Of a stretch of DNA of 29,590 nucleotides, positions 21,644 through 28,605 are shown one piece after another. Made by a program: the position numbers and the translations under genes. The stretch's first letter is position 1, and every line of letters begins with the position of its first letter. The notes below the pieces were generated by a model. It was given only the letters and a program-made list of their open reading frames with translations, made no database searches and had not been told where the DNA came from. The DNA comes from a virus, in IMG/VR virus record IMGVR_UViG_3300031857_000988, positions 1-29,590 of that record. The stretch is one strand, 5' to 3'.

Positions 21644-22172
21644 ACCTATATTGTATTTGATTTATATTTTCTTTAATTTCTTTAATCAGGAAGTAGGCAG
21701 ATGTGCTGTTGATGTTGAAATACTTAGCGAGTGCAGTCTGAGTTGAGTGCCCTTTGTCATAGTATGCCTCAAACACTATCTTTTTTATTCTATCCTTTTG
21801 TTCTCTTCTGTATATCTCAACAAGTGCCTTCTTAAAGTTATACCTATCCTCAACTGCTATCTTATGCTCAAGGTCACTTGGGTCATCTATGACATCCAAT
21901 GTGTACTCCTGTGACCTGTATAAATCCTGTTTCTTAGTCTTAGAGCCTTGAGTCCAGATAAGGTCACACTTGATGGTGTTGAGAAGGTAGCTCTTAGCCT
22001 TATCCTCTGTCATATCCTGTACGTTGAGCTCTGCACAGTGAAGGTAGGCATTGTTGATGACTGCATCTGCATCTATTGAGCTGGGGATGTTGAGCACATC
22101 TAAGAAGTGGCGAGTGTACTTGAGCACCTCAAGGTAGTTCAAAGAGAGATATCTATCCAAGTGCTCCTTCAT
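21630..22172 (-). CDS. Sigma-factor-like protein, 180 aa
   Basis: The layout resembles a two-domain (ECF-like) RNA polymerase sigma factor. A helical first part (SSIDADAVINNAYLHCAELN, AKSYLLNTIKCDLIWTQG) matches the region 2 pattern. A charged linker follows, then a region 4-like helix-turn-helix (FEAYYDKGHSTQTALAKYF, NINSTSAYFLIKEIKENI). It could direct host polymerase to late phage promoters. A GTG extension to 22220 is possible; I use ATG 22172, which overlaps the previous gene by 20 bases. Similarity is by pattern and could also fit another HTH regulator. Confidence 0.55.
   Translation of the reverse strand: MKEHLDRYLSLNYLEVLKYTRHFLDVLNIPSSIDADAVINNAYLHCAELNVQDMTEDKAKSYLLNTIKCDLIWTQGSKTKKQDLYRSQEYTLDVIDDPSDLEHKIAVEDRYNFKKALVEIYRREQKDRIKKIVFEAYYDKGHSTQTALAKYFNINSTSAYFLIKEIKENINQIQYRYEEC
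21641..21655 (-). promoter_or_regulatory. Start motif TACAATATAGGT-ATG, copy 5 of 5
   Basis: A perfect copy that lies within the last codons of the sigma-like gene and ends at the ATG of the 53-aa membrane protein. Being inside a coding sequence, its retention is notable. It would place the terminase genes directly after such a signal. Confidence 0.7.
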
Positions 22173-22359
22173 ACCATTGAGTGAAATCTTTAAGCCATAC
22201 CTTCCTCCTGACTGATGCACAGAAGTACTCTCTGTCCTTCGTTCCTGTGACTTTGTTCTTAATCTGTTGTAGTTTGATAAGGCTACTCTTAGTCAGTAGC
22301 TTGCTCTCAGGTAGGTTGAGAATAGTATCTATGAGTTGTATATCAGTTTGTTCAAGCAT
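22153..22359 (-). CDS. Conserved hypothetical protein, 68 aa
   Basis: It begins MLEQTDIQLIDTILNLPESK and ends TKDREYFCASVRRKVWLKDF then TQWYEGALG. The basic, aromatic end with CASVRRKVW suggests a small nucleic-acid-binding protein. I recall similar proteins next to sigma-like genes in Bacteroidota phages. An ATG at 22413 would give 18 more residues but a longer overlap (85 bases) with the membrane gene; the ATG at 22359 overlaps by 31. The open frame reaches a TTG at 22464. No function is assigned. Confidence 0.55.
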   Translation of the reverse strand: MLEQTDIQLIDTILNLPESKLLTKSSLIKLQQIKNKVTGTKDREYFCASVRRKVWLKDFTQWYEGALG

Positions 22360-22556
22360 ACAGCGGTGAGTGAGGTTGCACAGGCTATTATAAAGCTCCC
22401 TGAGTAGATCCATGTTGCCCAGAATGACATACACTTCCAACAGCCAAGAGCTGTGTGTAGCCAATCGGGTAGTATGAGCCTGTTGATACGGTCTTGAAGA
22501 GGCTCGAAGCTAACGAACCACCATGATACAACAAGAGGAGCTATGTAGTCTATCAT
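22329..22556 (-). CDS. Small membrane protein with CxxC motif, 75 aa
   Basis: A first hydrophobic stretch (YIAPLVVSWWFVSF) is followed by a polar loop with LPDWLHTALGCWKCMSFW and a second span (IYSGSFIIACATSLTAVCL). The Trp-Cys-x-x-Cys-like centre at the membrane edge resembles small phage membrane proteins sometimes annotated as DUF1360 or holin-like; I cannot confirm that. It is the first gene after the replication-operon terminator, so it starts the middle transcript. No TAnnTTTG box is visible in front of it. Confidence 0.65.
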   Translation of the reverse strand: MIDYIAPLVVSWWFVSFEPLQDRINRLILPDWLHTALGCWKCMSFWATWIYSGSFIIACATSLTAVCLNKLIYNS

Positions 22557-22585
22557 GGGTACTAAGATAAGAATAATTGTTGAAT

Positions 22586-22609
22586 AAAAAAGGGAGCTGT
22601 TAAGCCCCC
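22586..22609 (-). terminator. Intrinsic terminator of the replication operon
   Basis: On the minus strand GGGGGCT, loop TAAC and AGCTCCC form a 7-bp stem with one G-U pair, followed by six T. The TAA in the loop is the stop codon of the last gene, so the terminator is embedded in the gene end. Confidence 0.9.
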
Positions 22610-22821
22610 TTGACTAAGTACTTGAACGCACTATCATAGAATGCACCCTTGACCTCCTTCCCATTCATAAAGCGGTATAGAGTAGCTTTCTCGACGTTCA
22701 TGTCCTCTGCTAAGTGAATAATCTTATAGCGGTTGGATAGCTTATCCTTGAGCTCCCTTCTGAGCCACTCAGTGAATGACTCATCAAGGTTAAGGAATAC
22801 TGTCTTAGAACGGTAAGTCAT
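22600..22821 (-). CDS. Small helix-turn-helix protein, 73 aa
   Basis: It begins MTYRSKTVFLNLDESFTEWL. The segment NRYKIIHLAEDMNVEKATLY then RFMNGKEVKG is a clear Cro/CI-type helix-turn-helix. It may repress the replication operon or help switch to later genes. A longer frame from ATG 22905 overlaps the SSB gene by 101 bases and adds no recognisable sequence, so I use ATG 22821, which overlaps by 17. It is the last gene before the terminator. Confidence 0.65.
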   Translation of the reverse strand: MTYRSKTVFLNLDESFTEWLRRELKDKLSNRYKIIHLAEDMNVEKATLYRFMNGKEVKGAFYDSAFKYLVKGA

Positions 22822-23125
22822 CTGTCTCAGCTTGTGGTTGAACACTTGGAGCTGCTCCTGTAGTCTGCACCTTCCATGCATCAAGAGTGTTGTAGTATCT
22901 ACCATTGAACTCTCTCCCTCTCAGGTTGAATGATACCTCTACCTCTTGACCTGCTCCGATGGAATCTAAGATAGCCATCTTATCGTTGACTGTTTGGAAG
23001 ATGATATCCTGTGGATACTTAGCATCAGGTGTAGTCACTACGAACTCTCTCACTGAGAACTTATCTGAGATTACCTTCACCTCACTGATGAGCTTCACAG
23101 CTCCTTTTAATGTTAATTCTGACAT
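22805..23125 (-). CDS. SSB-like protein (DUF3127)
   Basis: A 106-aa protein of the DUF3127 type common in Bacteroidota. MSELTLKGAVKLISEVKVIS and KFSVREFVVTTPDAKYPQDI, then VEVSFNLRGREFNGRYYNTL, show the strands of an OB fold. The end is a flexible linker with an acidic tip (AETDDLPF), as in bacterial SSB proteins where DDLPF recruits partners. It presumably protects single-stranded DNA in phage replication and recombination. Placement beside the exonuclease and ERF genes agrees. Confidence 0.85.
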   Translation of the reverse strand: MSELTLKGAVKLISEVKVISDKFSVREFVVTTPDAKYPQDIIFQTVNDKMAILDSIGAGQEVEVSFNLRGREFNGRYYNTLDAWKVQTTGAAPSVQPQAETDDLPF

Positions 23126-23147
23126 TGTTTGTATTTTGTTTTGATTG

Positions 23148-23582
23148 TTAATAATTAAATTTTAATAGACCCCATAACAGGCTAAATGTTTTGAGTTGTT
23201 TAGGAGCTTCAACTTTATGTTGTTTCTCAATAAATTCTTTTTCTTTACCTTGAGGCACAACAGCAACTGTCATATTCTTAGAATCTTTGACATAGTGTGG
23301 AGCATTATAAACTTTGTGCTCAGGATATTGAAAATTTATGTATTTATTAAATATATCCTTTGATACTTTATTAATATGTACATTAGATTTACCATTAAAA
23401 ATCACATCTCCTCTTTTAAATATAAGTCCAATTTTTGACCATCTCCAAAATTTATGCTTTTTAGCTATAGCAACAACAGCTTTATCTACAACACCATTAT
23501 CATCTGTAACTTCAAGTAAAATTTTTCTCATCATTTGCCAAGTCATATCATCTTTTAGATGTATTTTTTTGCTTGTTCTCAT
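23148..23582 (-). CDS. Unrecognised basic protein in an AT-rich island, 144 aa
   Basis: I do not recognise this protein. It is basic and Lys-rich (MRTSKKIHLKDDMTWQMMRK), with an aromatic centre (AKKHKFWRWSKIGLIFKRGD) and an end that may be helical (KQLKTFSLLWGLLKFNY). Its DNA is markedly richer in A and T than both neighbours and favours AAA for lysine. This is the profile of a moron-type insertion in the recombination operon. An anti-defence or host-takeover role is possible, but nothing in the sequence shows it. Confidence 0.6.
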   Translation of the reverse strand: MRTSKKIHLKDDMTWQMMRKILLEVTDDNGVVDKAVVAIAKKHKFWRWSKIGLIFKRGDVIFNGKSNVHINKVSKDIFNKYINFQYPEHKVYNAPHYVKDSKNMTVAVVPQGKEKEFIEKQHKVEAPKQLKTFSLLWGLLKFNY

Positions 23583-23583
23583 A

Positions 23584-24204
23584 TTACTTATTATTTAATT
23601 CGTTTATATACTTAGAATAATACTCATTACAGTAGATGAGTCTCTCTCTGATATCCTCCTCCTTCTCCATGTCTCTCTCATAGCTTAGCACAGTCACTCT
23701 ATGACTCATTGGTATGTGGTCAACTCTATGGATGGATAGGTTATCCCACTCAGTGAGTAGCTCATCAGGTGTAGTGTACATGGTATAGACTAACTCGAAA
23801 GCTGGTCTATCATATAACCACATGTAAGCTCTACCCTGCCACTCATAATCTGATGACTCACCCTCTGATGGTGTTGCAGGGAACGTGTCTAATGACCATG
23901 AGCTCTTAATGTCAATGATGAGGTCATCTGTAATGATGTCACAGCATCCACTCATGTAGTCGTTCTCAACTCTAAGGTTGTTCTTAGTGTAGTTAGTGAA
24001 GCGGACGTTGTTGAGTAGGTTGATACCTTCCTGCTCCCACTCAGTGCCCTTGATCATTGGCTTAGTCTTAACCTCTAAGTTATAGCCATAGAAATCCTGC
24101 TTGGCTATCTTACGTATCTCAGACTTAGCAGTCTCTGATAGTACCTCTGACTTGCTACGTGAGTTAGTCATTAGCTTCCCTAATTGTGATGGCCTCCATT
24201 TCAT
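23584..24204 (-). CDS. PD-(D/E)XK exonuclease (YqaJ/lambda-exo-like)
   Basis: A 206-aa nuclease paired with an ERF annealing protein, as in many phage recombination modules. The core is visible: GTEWEQEG with Glu57, SGCCDIITDD with Asp89, and LIIDIKSSW giving Asp98-x-Lys100, the PD-(D/E)XK signature. QGRAYMWLYDRPAFELVY is the helix/strand that follows in YqaJ-type enzymes. It is expected to resect double-strand ends 5' to 3' so that ERF can anneal the exposed strands. It overlaps the ERF gene by ATGA. Confidence 0.85.
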   Translation of the reverse strand: MKWRPSQLGKLMTNSRSKSEVLSETAKSEIRKIAKQDFYGYNLEVKTKPMIKGTEWEQEGINLLNNVRFTNYTKNNLRVENDYMSGCCDIITDDLIIDIKSSWSLDTFPATPSEGESSDYEWQGRAYMWLYDRPAFELVYTMYTTPDELLTEWDNLSIHRVDHIPMSHRVTVLSYERDMEKEEDIRERLIYCNEYYSKYINELNNK

Positions 24205-24758
24205 AGCTGTGCCTCCTGTTCTTTGGTTAGGTTGAACTTAGCCTTGAGCTGCTCAGCTGTGTACTCACCTGCTGCTATCTTAGCAAGAGCACCCTTGAAC
24301 CTCTCATCTGTTAGTGACTCCTTAACAGGCTGCTTAACTGCTTGCTCAGCTGTGTTACCATCATCATCAATAGCCTGTAGGGATAGACTTGACTGCAGGG
24401 TGTATCTCCTGTAGTAGGTCACAGCAGACCCTAACTGCTGAGGTGTTAGATTAGTTGGCAGCTCCATACAAGACTCTATCATAGCACCTGAGTCGATGTC
24501 TATTATCTGAGTGCATACATTATTACCCTGGATTGGTTGTAACAACAGCAGACCGTTCTCTAATAAGATAGGCTCAACAGCATCTATCAATGCATTGATG
24601 TCAGCATAGGCTTTCTTAAAGTGTGGGTTGGTTGCGTTCTTAGTTACCTTACCAATGGCTAACTTAGCCCTGTGTAACTTCTGATGTAGAGTTAGCGTGT
24701 TAGCCAACTCATTGAGCTCCTTGATTTTCTCAGTAGCTGTTTTGATTTCTTTACTCAT
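24201..24758 (-). CDS. erf: ERF-family single-strand annealing protein
   Basis: A 185-aa recombinase of the ERF superfamily. Recognisable segments are NPHFKKAYADINALIDAVEP, ENGLLLLQPIQGN and QQLGSAVTYYRRYTLQSSLS followed by LQAIDDDGN, the ERF core with its conserved TYYRRY. It anneals complementary single strands during phage recombination and concatemer formation. An ATG at 24800 lies within the promoter region, so I use ATG 24758, 21 bases after the -7 box. It ends overlapping its nuclease partner. Confidence 0.92.
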   Translation of the reverse strand: MSKEIKTATEKIKELNELANTLTLHQKLHRAKLAIGKVTKNATNPHFKKAYADINALIDAVEPILLENGLLLLQPIQGNNVCTQIIDIDSGAMIESCMELPTNLTPQQLGSAVTYYRRYTLQSSLSLQAIDDDGNTAEQAVKQPVKESLTDERFKGALAKIAAGEYTAEQLKAKFNLTKEQEAQL

Positions 24759-24778
24759 ATTTAAATTATTAATTTCGT

Positions 24779-24809
24779 CAAAGTTAATATATTTTTGCAT
24801 ATATACAAA
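24779..24809 (-). promoter_or_regulatory. Promoter for the recombination genes (-33 TTTG, -7 TAACTTTG)
   Basis: On the minus strand TTTG (24809-24806), 19 bases and TAACTTTG (24786-24779), an exact match to TAnnTTTG. The layout is nearly the same as at 2282-2312. Transcription would start around 24771, about 13 bases before the ERF ATG, allowing recombination genes to be expressed apart from the primase genes. Confidence 0.75.
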
Positions 24810-24818
24810 ATAAAGTTA

Positions 24819-24935
24819 TTAACAGTTATCTGTTGATTCATTGTTGATACCCTCAACAGGATGCTTATATTTCTTTCTAAGGTGCTTCAGCTTGACTTTG
24901 AACTTAGGCATCTTGAGCTTTATTCTATGTTTCAT
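24819..24935 (-). CDS. Tiny very basic peptide, 38 aa
   Basis: A frame starting MKHRIKLKMPKFKVKLKHLR, then KKYKHPVEGINNESTDNC. The first 25 residues are about half Lys/Arg/His with alternating hydrophobic positions. Its ATG overlaps the upstream stop by ATGA, the same coupling used by its neighbours, which makes translation likely. It could bind nucleic acid or RNA polymerase; no homologue is known to me. Confidence 0.55.
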   Translation of the reverse strand: MKHRIKLKMPKFKVKLKHLRKKYKHPVEGINNESTDNC

Positions 24936-25150
24936 AACTTTTCTATTTCTTCTTTTACTTCAATTAAATACTGATGTGCTAAACTACCTTCATTGATATA
25001 TAAACTATTTCTAAAGTCTAACATTTCTTCAACTGCAATTAAAGATAAATTTTTAGCTATTTTATCCTTTAATAATTCAGAGTCATGTAGTAAAGATATT
25101 TCAGTTCTCATTAACCCAAATATTCTAAATGCTTTCTCCTTCGCTGTCAT
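24932..25150 (-). CDS. PKEEAKKL-family small protein (member 3, in replication operon)
   Basis: A 72-aa diverged relative of the early genes at 322-537 and 549-743. It starts MTAKEKAFRIFGLMRTE, has KNLSLIAVEEMLDF in place of KKCALTSVNKILEA, and ends YLIEVKEEIEKL. It is linked to neighbours by ATGA overlaps at both ends and has no junction element. Its DNA is more AT-rich than the flanking genes, so it may have been copied or moved from the early cassette region. Function unknown. Confidence 0.7.
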   Translation of the reverse strand: MTAKEKAFRIFGLMRTEISLLHDSELLKDKIAKNLSLIAVEEMLDFRNSLYINEGSLAHQYLIEVKEEIEKL

Positions 25151-25623
25151 AACCCTAATACAAATGATTCATACCACTCAACAAAGCTATCAAAGTCTCT
25201 CACTATGATATACACGCCACCTGCTCTCTCAATGGCTGCTTGATACTGTTTCTGAGCTTCACTCTGCTTGTCCTTTTGCTTAATCTCTATCTTAACTGAC
25301 CTTCCTCTAATCGTAGCAGAGATGTCAGCTGTTCCCTTGGTGCTTTGACCAGGAGTCCACTTGCCCGGCAACTGTTTTGTATGTGCCAGGATACCGGAGC
25401 CAACAGGTATCTTAGCTCCTTCCCTGTACTGACCTTGTGAGCTTATTCTCTCAGCTTGACCGCCCATGAACTGTATCCATGCGATGACAGATTTAGTGAG
25501 AGAGTTAGCAGAGTTATCCTTCCAATCAGTCTTAGGGATGTAGCTTGGTGGCATGTTAGGATGCTTAGCTGTGAGTAGCTCCATCTCAAGTGCTTGGAGC
25601 TTGGCTTTGTTTATTTTATTCAT
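25147..25623 (-). CDS. VRR-NUC domain nuclease
   Basis: A 158-aa protein with the VRR-NUC form of the PD-(D/E)XK nuclease core. GTADISATIRG supplies Asp100, VKIEIKQKDKQSEAQKQYQ supplies Glu113-x-Lys115 with the following Gln-rich helix, and the end is AGGVYIIVRDFDSFVEW. Such proteins act as structure-specific endonucleases (Holliday-junction or flap type). In this operon it probably resolves branched replication or recombination DNA before packaging. It overlaps both neighbours. Confidence 0.85.
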   Translation of the reverse strand: MNKINKAKLQALEMELLTAKHPNMPPSYIPKTDWKDNSANSLTKSVIAWIQFMGGQAERISSQGQYREGAKIPVGSGILAHTKQLPGKWTPGQSTKGTADISATIRGRSVKIEIKQKDKQSEAQKQYQAAIERAGGVYIIVRDFDSFVEWYESFVLGL

Positions 25624-25801
25624 GATTATTAAATTTATTAAACTCCTCCTGTGTTACTCTTTTTACATCAAACTGATTTCTATTTGAGGTGCAATTAACT
25701 ACGAAATAATGTCCCTGCTCTTTTAGTTTATCAGTCAAATCAAATAAAATAGTGTTTTGTAGGTCTTCACCTACTGTGATTATAAAGTATTTTTTATTCA
25801 T
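25616..25801 (-). CDS. Hypothetical protein, 61 aa
   Basis: It starts MNKKYFIITVGEDLQNTILF and continues with a probable helix and strand (DLTDKLKEQGHYFVVNCTSN), ending EEFNKFNNHE. It seems to be a small alpha/beta protein without known motif. I choose ATG 25801, one base after the primase-helicase stop (TGATATG); ATG 25819 would add six residues and overlap by 17 bases. The eight-base overlap with the VRR-NUC gene shows it belongs to the operon. Confidence 0.6.
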   Translation of the reverse strand: MNKKYFIITVGEDLQNTILFDLTDKLKEQGHYFVVNCTSNRNQFDVKRVTQEEFNKFNNHE

Positions 25802-25802
25802 A

Positions 25803-28235
25803 TCAAAAAGGTGTTTCATTTAAAGGTGTAACATTATCCCATACATCTGTAGGTTGATTAGGTTTACTATCTGATTCAATCATAAACCATCGAGATCCAT
25901 TTGTATTTCCTTCAGTGTATATCTTACCATAGAACTCACAATATCTTTTAATCCATTGAGTAAATCTTTTTTGTTTAAGCCACTGTTTATAGTCTTTATT
26001 CTCATCAATAAATTTATCAAATACATAGTTTTTACTCAATTGATATCCTTCATTTATGCAATCAGTTTCTTTAATCCATTCAAGAAAATCTAATGAAGTA
26101 TCATTTATTAGTTTTCTATTTTCTAAATTATTGTGATTAAATTCTACAAGTCCATTATCAAGATAATATTGTAAACAGTTAATCATAAAATGGTCAAATC
26201 GAGCCCATTCCTCTGTATCCCAATCATCAAATAACATGTGATTAAAATAATCTAATGGTGAATTATTAGCATTGAAATAAGAGCTCATTTCTACCTCAAA
26301 TTTTCTACGTTCAAATGAGCCTCCTACTCCCTGAATAGTATAGTTAGTTGTTATTATAATCTTAGGAGATTTGGTTACAGGTAACTTTACAGCATCTTGA
26401 CCTTTATATTCTAATGTAATACCTTCTGTTATTAATGAGAATAGATTCTCAAAATTAAAGTTCTTTTTAACATCATCAAACACCAACAATTGAGTATCAA
26501 CTGGAACTGATTGATACGGGAATGACTTACTAAATTCAAATGTTTTACCATCTATTGAGGATACTTTTTTAATATGACTTAATGCATTCCAAAATAATGA
26601 CTTTCCACTTCCTCCATTTGGATTGTCTGAAATAGTCTCATCATTAAAAATAATGGCTTTATTATTTGCAGATGTCTTAAATGAGTGCATTAAATAACCA
26701 ATAACTGATTTTAATGAATTATATCTATTAGTATTTTGTCCAGAGCATAACCAAATAAAAGTCCGATATTCAGACTCATGATGATCAGCATTAATAAAAT
26801 CTCTATCAATAACTTGTTTTTTCCATACAAATCCATTTAGCTCATCATAATCATATATCTCATATTTATTATTATAGACTTTAATTGCATTATTTCTATA
26901 ATAAATCCAAGCATAATCTTTACCATCATCCTCAACAGTAAATTGAGCAGTATCAAGCATTGATAAATAAGCAGGTGTAAATGTCCTTGTTGATGCAGCA
27001 AGTAAGTCATATACATCAAAATTAAGATTATCCATCTGCTGTTTTAGAACATAATCTTTGATGTTATATTCAGATACCTCATCAACAAAATTATCATCTT
27101 TTTTTATGAATGTAAATGTTTTTGAGTTAGCTATTGGATAATGCTTATAAAAAGTGTTGTGTTCTAAATAGAACTTTAACCTGTGAGGTGATATTTTAAG
27201 TTTTCCTTTATCATCAAATGACCAAAATACTTTTAAATCAATTCCTGATTTTGCAGTATCAATCTCTTTTTTTATAGAATCTTTATCTCTATCTGGGAAC
27301 TTTTCAAATATTTCACTATCTGATTTTCCTATTTTAACCATGCCAATTATAGCATCCTTTGACTCTTTATCTTCAAATTTCTGAGTTCCAAAATTTGCTT
27401 TGTTTTTATAGGCACTTTCAATTATTTTTTTTATCTCATTTTCATCAAAATCTTTTTGAGCATTTGGTAATAAATAACTTTCACATGTTAATCTATCAAC
27501 TCCAAAATCATTAAATGCAGCTGCCAGTTTAAAAAATGAGTTATTTCTTTGAGATGCGTTATAATGTTTTTTAAACCATATCATTAACCTATTTGCAATC
27601 TCATCTTGATTCTGTAATGGTATGTTGGTTGTTGTTCCAAGTGTTGAAAAATCTAATTTCTTTTCATCCTCAACAAAATCAGTAAATATTTCTGAGTCAT
27701 AGTTAATATAAATGTCAGGGTCATAAGATTCAAAACATAATCTTGATATATCTTGACCACTTGTATCAATTACATTATCTCCGAACTCATCATTAACCCA
27801 TAAAAAATGCTTATAAATAGCTTTATATCTCTTATTATAATCATCATTATCAACAACAACAGGTATTTTTACCAATGCTTTCAAACCATTACCACTTGGA
27901 CTTATCCAAATAGAAAAAATATAGGTATCTTTTGACAGTTTTTCTTTAAGCAATAGTAACTCATCATAAGTTTTTATCTTATCAAAGTCTACAATTGCTA
28001 ATCCTGAGCCTTGTTTTAATCCATTCTTTGCCCTTCGTGTAAAAGTTCCACAAAAAGTAACTGCAGGTAAATCACCCTTTAACTTTTTTCTTTTTTCCTC
28101 ATCCAGTTCAGCTCTAAGTAATTGAATTTTGTCTTTAACTTCACCAAATTTTATGCGTTCTAAATAGAATAGAACATCTTTTGATCTACCAACTGGGATA
28201 ACTGACTGTTTATCTTTGTAATAATCTACTTTCAT
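25803..28235 (-). CDS. Primase-helicase (BT4734/VirE-type N-domain plus SF3-like helicase)
   Basis: An 810-aa replication protein. Residues about 50-180 match the BT4734-like/VirE_N domain. VTFCGTFTRRAKNGLKQGSG, LAIVDFDKI (hhhDhD-type motif) and SPSGNGLKALVKI suggest a prim-pol-like fold. The carboxyl half is an SF3/D5-like ATPase: Walker A NPNGGSGKS near 536-544, Walker B LLVFDDV near 584-590, sensor KIIITTNYT and the arginine finger FERRKFEVE. It should prime and unwind DNA at the phage origin. It has much lower G+C than the downstream recombination genes. The start overlaps the upstream stop by ATGA. Confidence 0.85.
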   Translation of the reverse strand: MKVDYYKDKQSVIPVGRSKDVLFYLERIKFGEVKDKIQLLRAELDEEKRKKLKGDLPAVTFCGTFTRRAKNGLKQGSGLAIVDFDKIKTYDELLLLKEKLSKDTYIFSIWISPSGNGLKALVKIPVVVDNDDYNKRYKAIYKHFLWVNDEFGDNVIDTSGQDISRLCFESYDPDIYINYDSEIFTDFVEDEKKLDFSTLGTTTNIPLQNQDEIANRLMIWFKKHYNASQRNNSFFKLAAAFNDFGVDRLTCESYLLPNAQKDFDENEIKKIIESAYKNKANFGTQKFEDKESKDAIIGMVKIGKSDSEIFEKFPDRDKDSIKKEIDTAKSGIDLKVFWSFDDKGKLKISPHRLKFYLEHNTFYKHYPIANSKTFTFIKKDDNFVDEVSEYNIKDYVLKQQMDNLNFDVYDLLAASTRTFTPAYLSMLDTAQFTVEDDGKDYAWIYYRNNAIKVYNNKYEIYDYDELNGFVWKKQVIDRDFINADHHESEYRTFIWLCSGQNTNRYNSLKSVIGYLMHSFKTSANNKAIIFNDETISDNPNGGSGKSLFWNALSHIKKVSSIDGKTFEFSKSFPYQSVPVDTQLLVFDDVKKNFNFENLFSLITEGITLEYKGQDAVKLPVTKSPKIIITTNYTIQGVGGSFERRKFEVEMSSYFNANNSPLDYFNHMLFDDWDTEEWARFDHFMINCLQYYLDNGLVEFNHNNLENRKLINDTSLDFLEWIKETDCINEGYQLSKNYVFDKFIDENKDYKQWLKQKRFTQWIKRYCEFYGKIYTEGNTNGSRWFMIESDSKPNQPTDVWDNVTPLNETPF

Positions 28236-28495
28236 ATCTGTTTTTCAGTTATGGTTATTACAAAATGCTCAATGTTATATTCTCTCAAATATTCCCATGC
28301 ATTAGTTAAATGTGATTTTTCTTGTTCTGTTGGAGTTTCATACCAATAAACAGATAAAGTACCTTTATGGTCATGGAGTTTAAAAATTTTTTTGTAATAT
28401 TCCTCATATTTAGGAAATTCAAGCATTTTTTTAAGGAGTTGCAACCTGTCATCATTGTAATCCGTTCCCGAACCACACGTTCTTACTATTATCAT
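28232..28495 (-). CDS. Hypothetical first protein of the replication operon, 87 aa
   Basis: It starts MIIVRTCGSGTDYNDDRLQL and has a charged helical centre (FPKYEEYYKKIFKLHDHKG). A closing part may be alpha/beta (GTLSVYWYETPTEQEK, EYNIEHFVITITEKQI). I do not recognise it. Being the first gene after the structured leader and coupled to the primase-helicase by ATGA, it could be a replication accessory or regulator. No DNA-binding motif is obvious. Confidence 0.65.
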   Translation of the reverse strand: MIIVRTCGSGTDYNDDRLQLLKKMLEFPKYEEYYKKIFKLHDHKGTLSVYWYETPTEQEKSHLTNAWEYLREYNIEHFVITITEKQI

Positions 28496-28510
28496 AAGCT
28501 TTTTTTAAAT

Positions 28511-28600
28511 AAAAAACCTCTTAAATCCTTTGGGCTCTCACATCCAAATTCATTAAGAGGTCTTAATAACTTCTTTAGTTCTATATCGTGAGAGCGAACC
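28511..28600 (-). ncRNA. Leader RNA with terminator-like, pseudoknot-capable fold
   Basis: On the minus strand the order is GCTCTCAC (28595-28588), ACCTCTTAA (28561-28553), GTGAGAGC (28541-28534), TTAAGAGGT (28524-28516), with T6 at 28516-28511. The first pairs with the third (8 bp) and the second with the fourth (9 bp), so the two stems interleave: they can form an H-type pseudoknot or compete. The second stem plus T-run is a terminator. The promoter at 28606-28639 would start the RNA just upstream and the next ATG is at 28495. It could be an attenuator or a free small RNA of about 90 nt. Confidence 0.6.
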
Positions 28601-28605
28601 GTTCA

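Noticed and set aside
28516-28595. preQ1-type riboswitch as an explanation for the interleaved stems
   Set aside because: The pseudoknot order is suggestive, but the conserved preQ1 core sequences are not present and the stems are too far apart.
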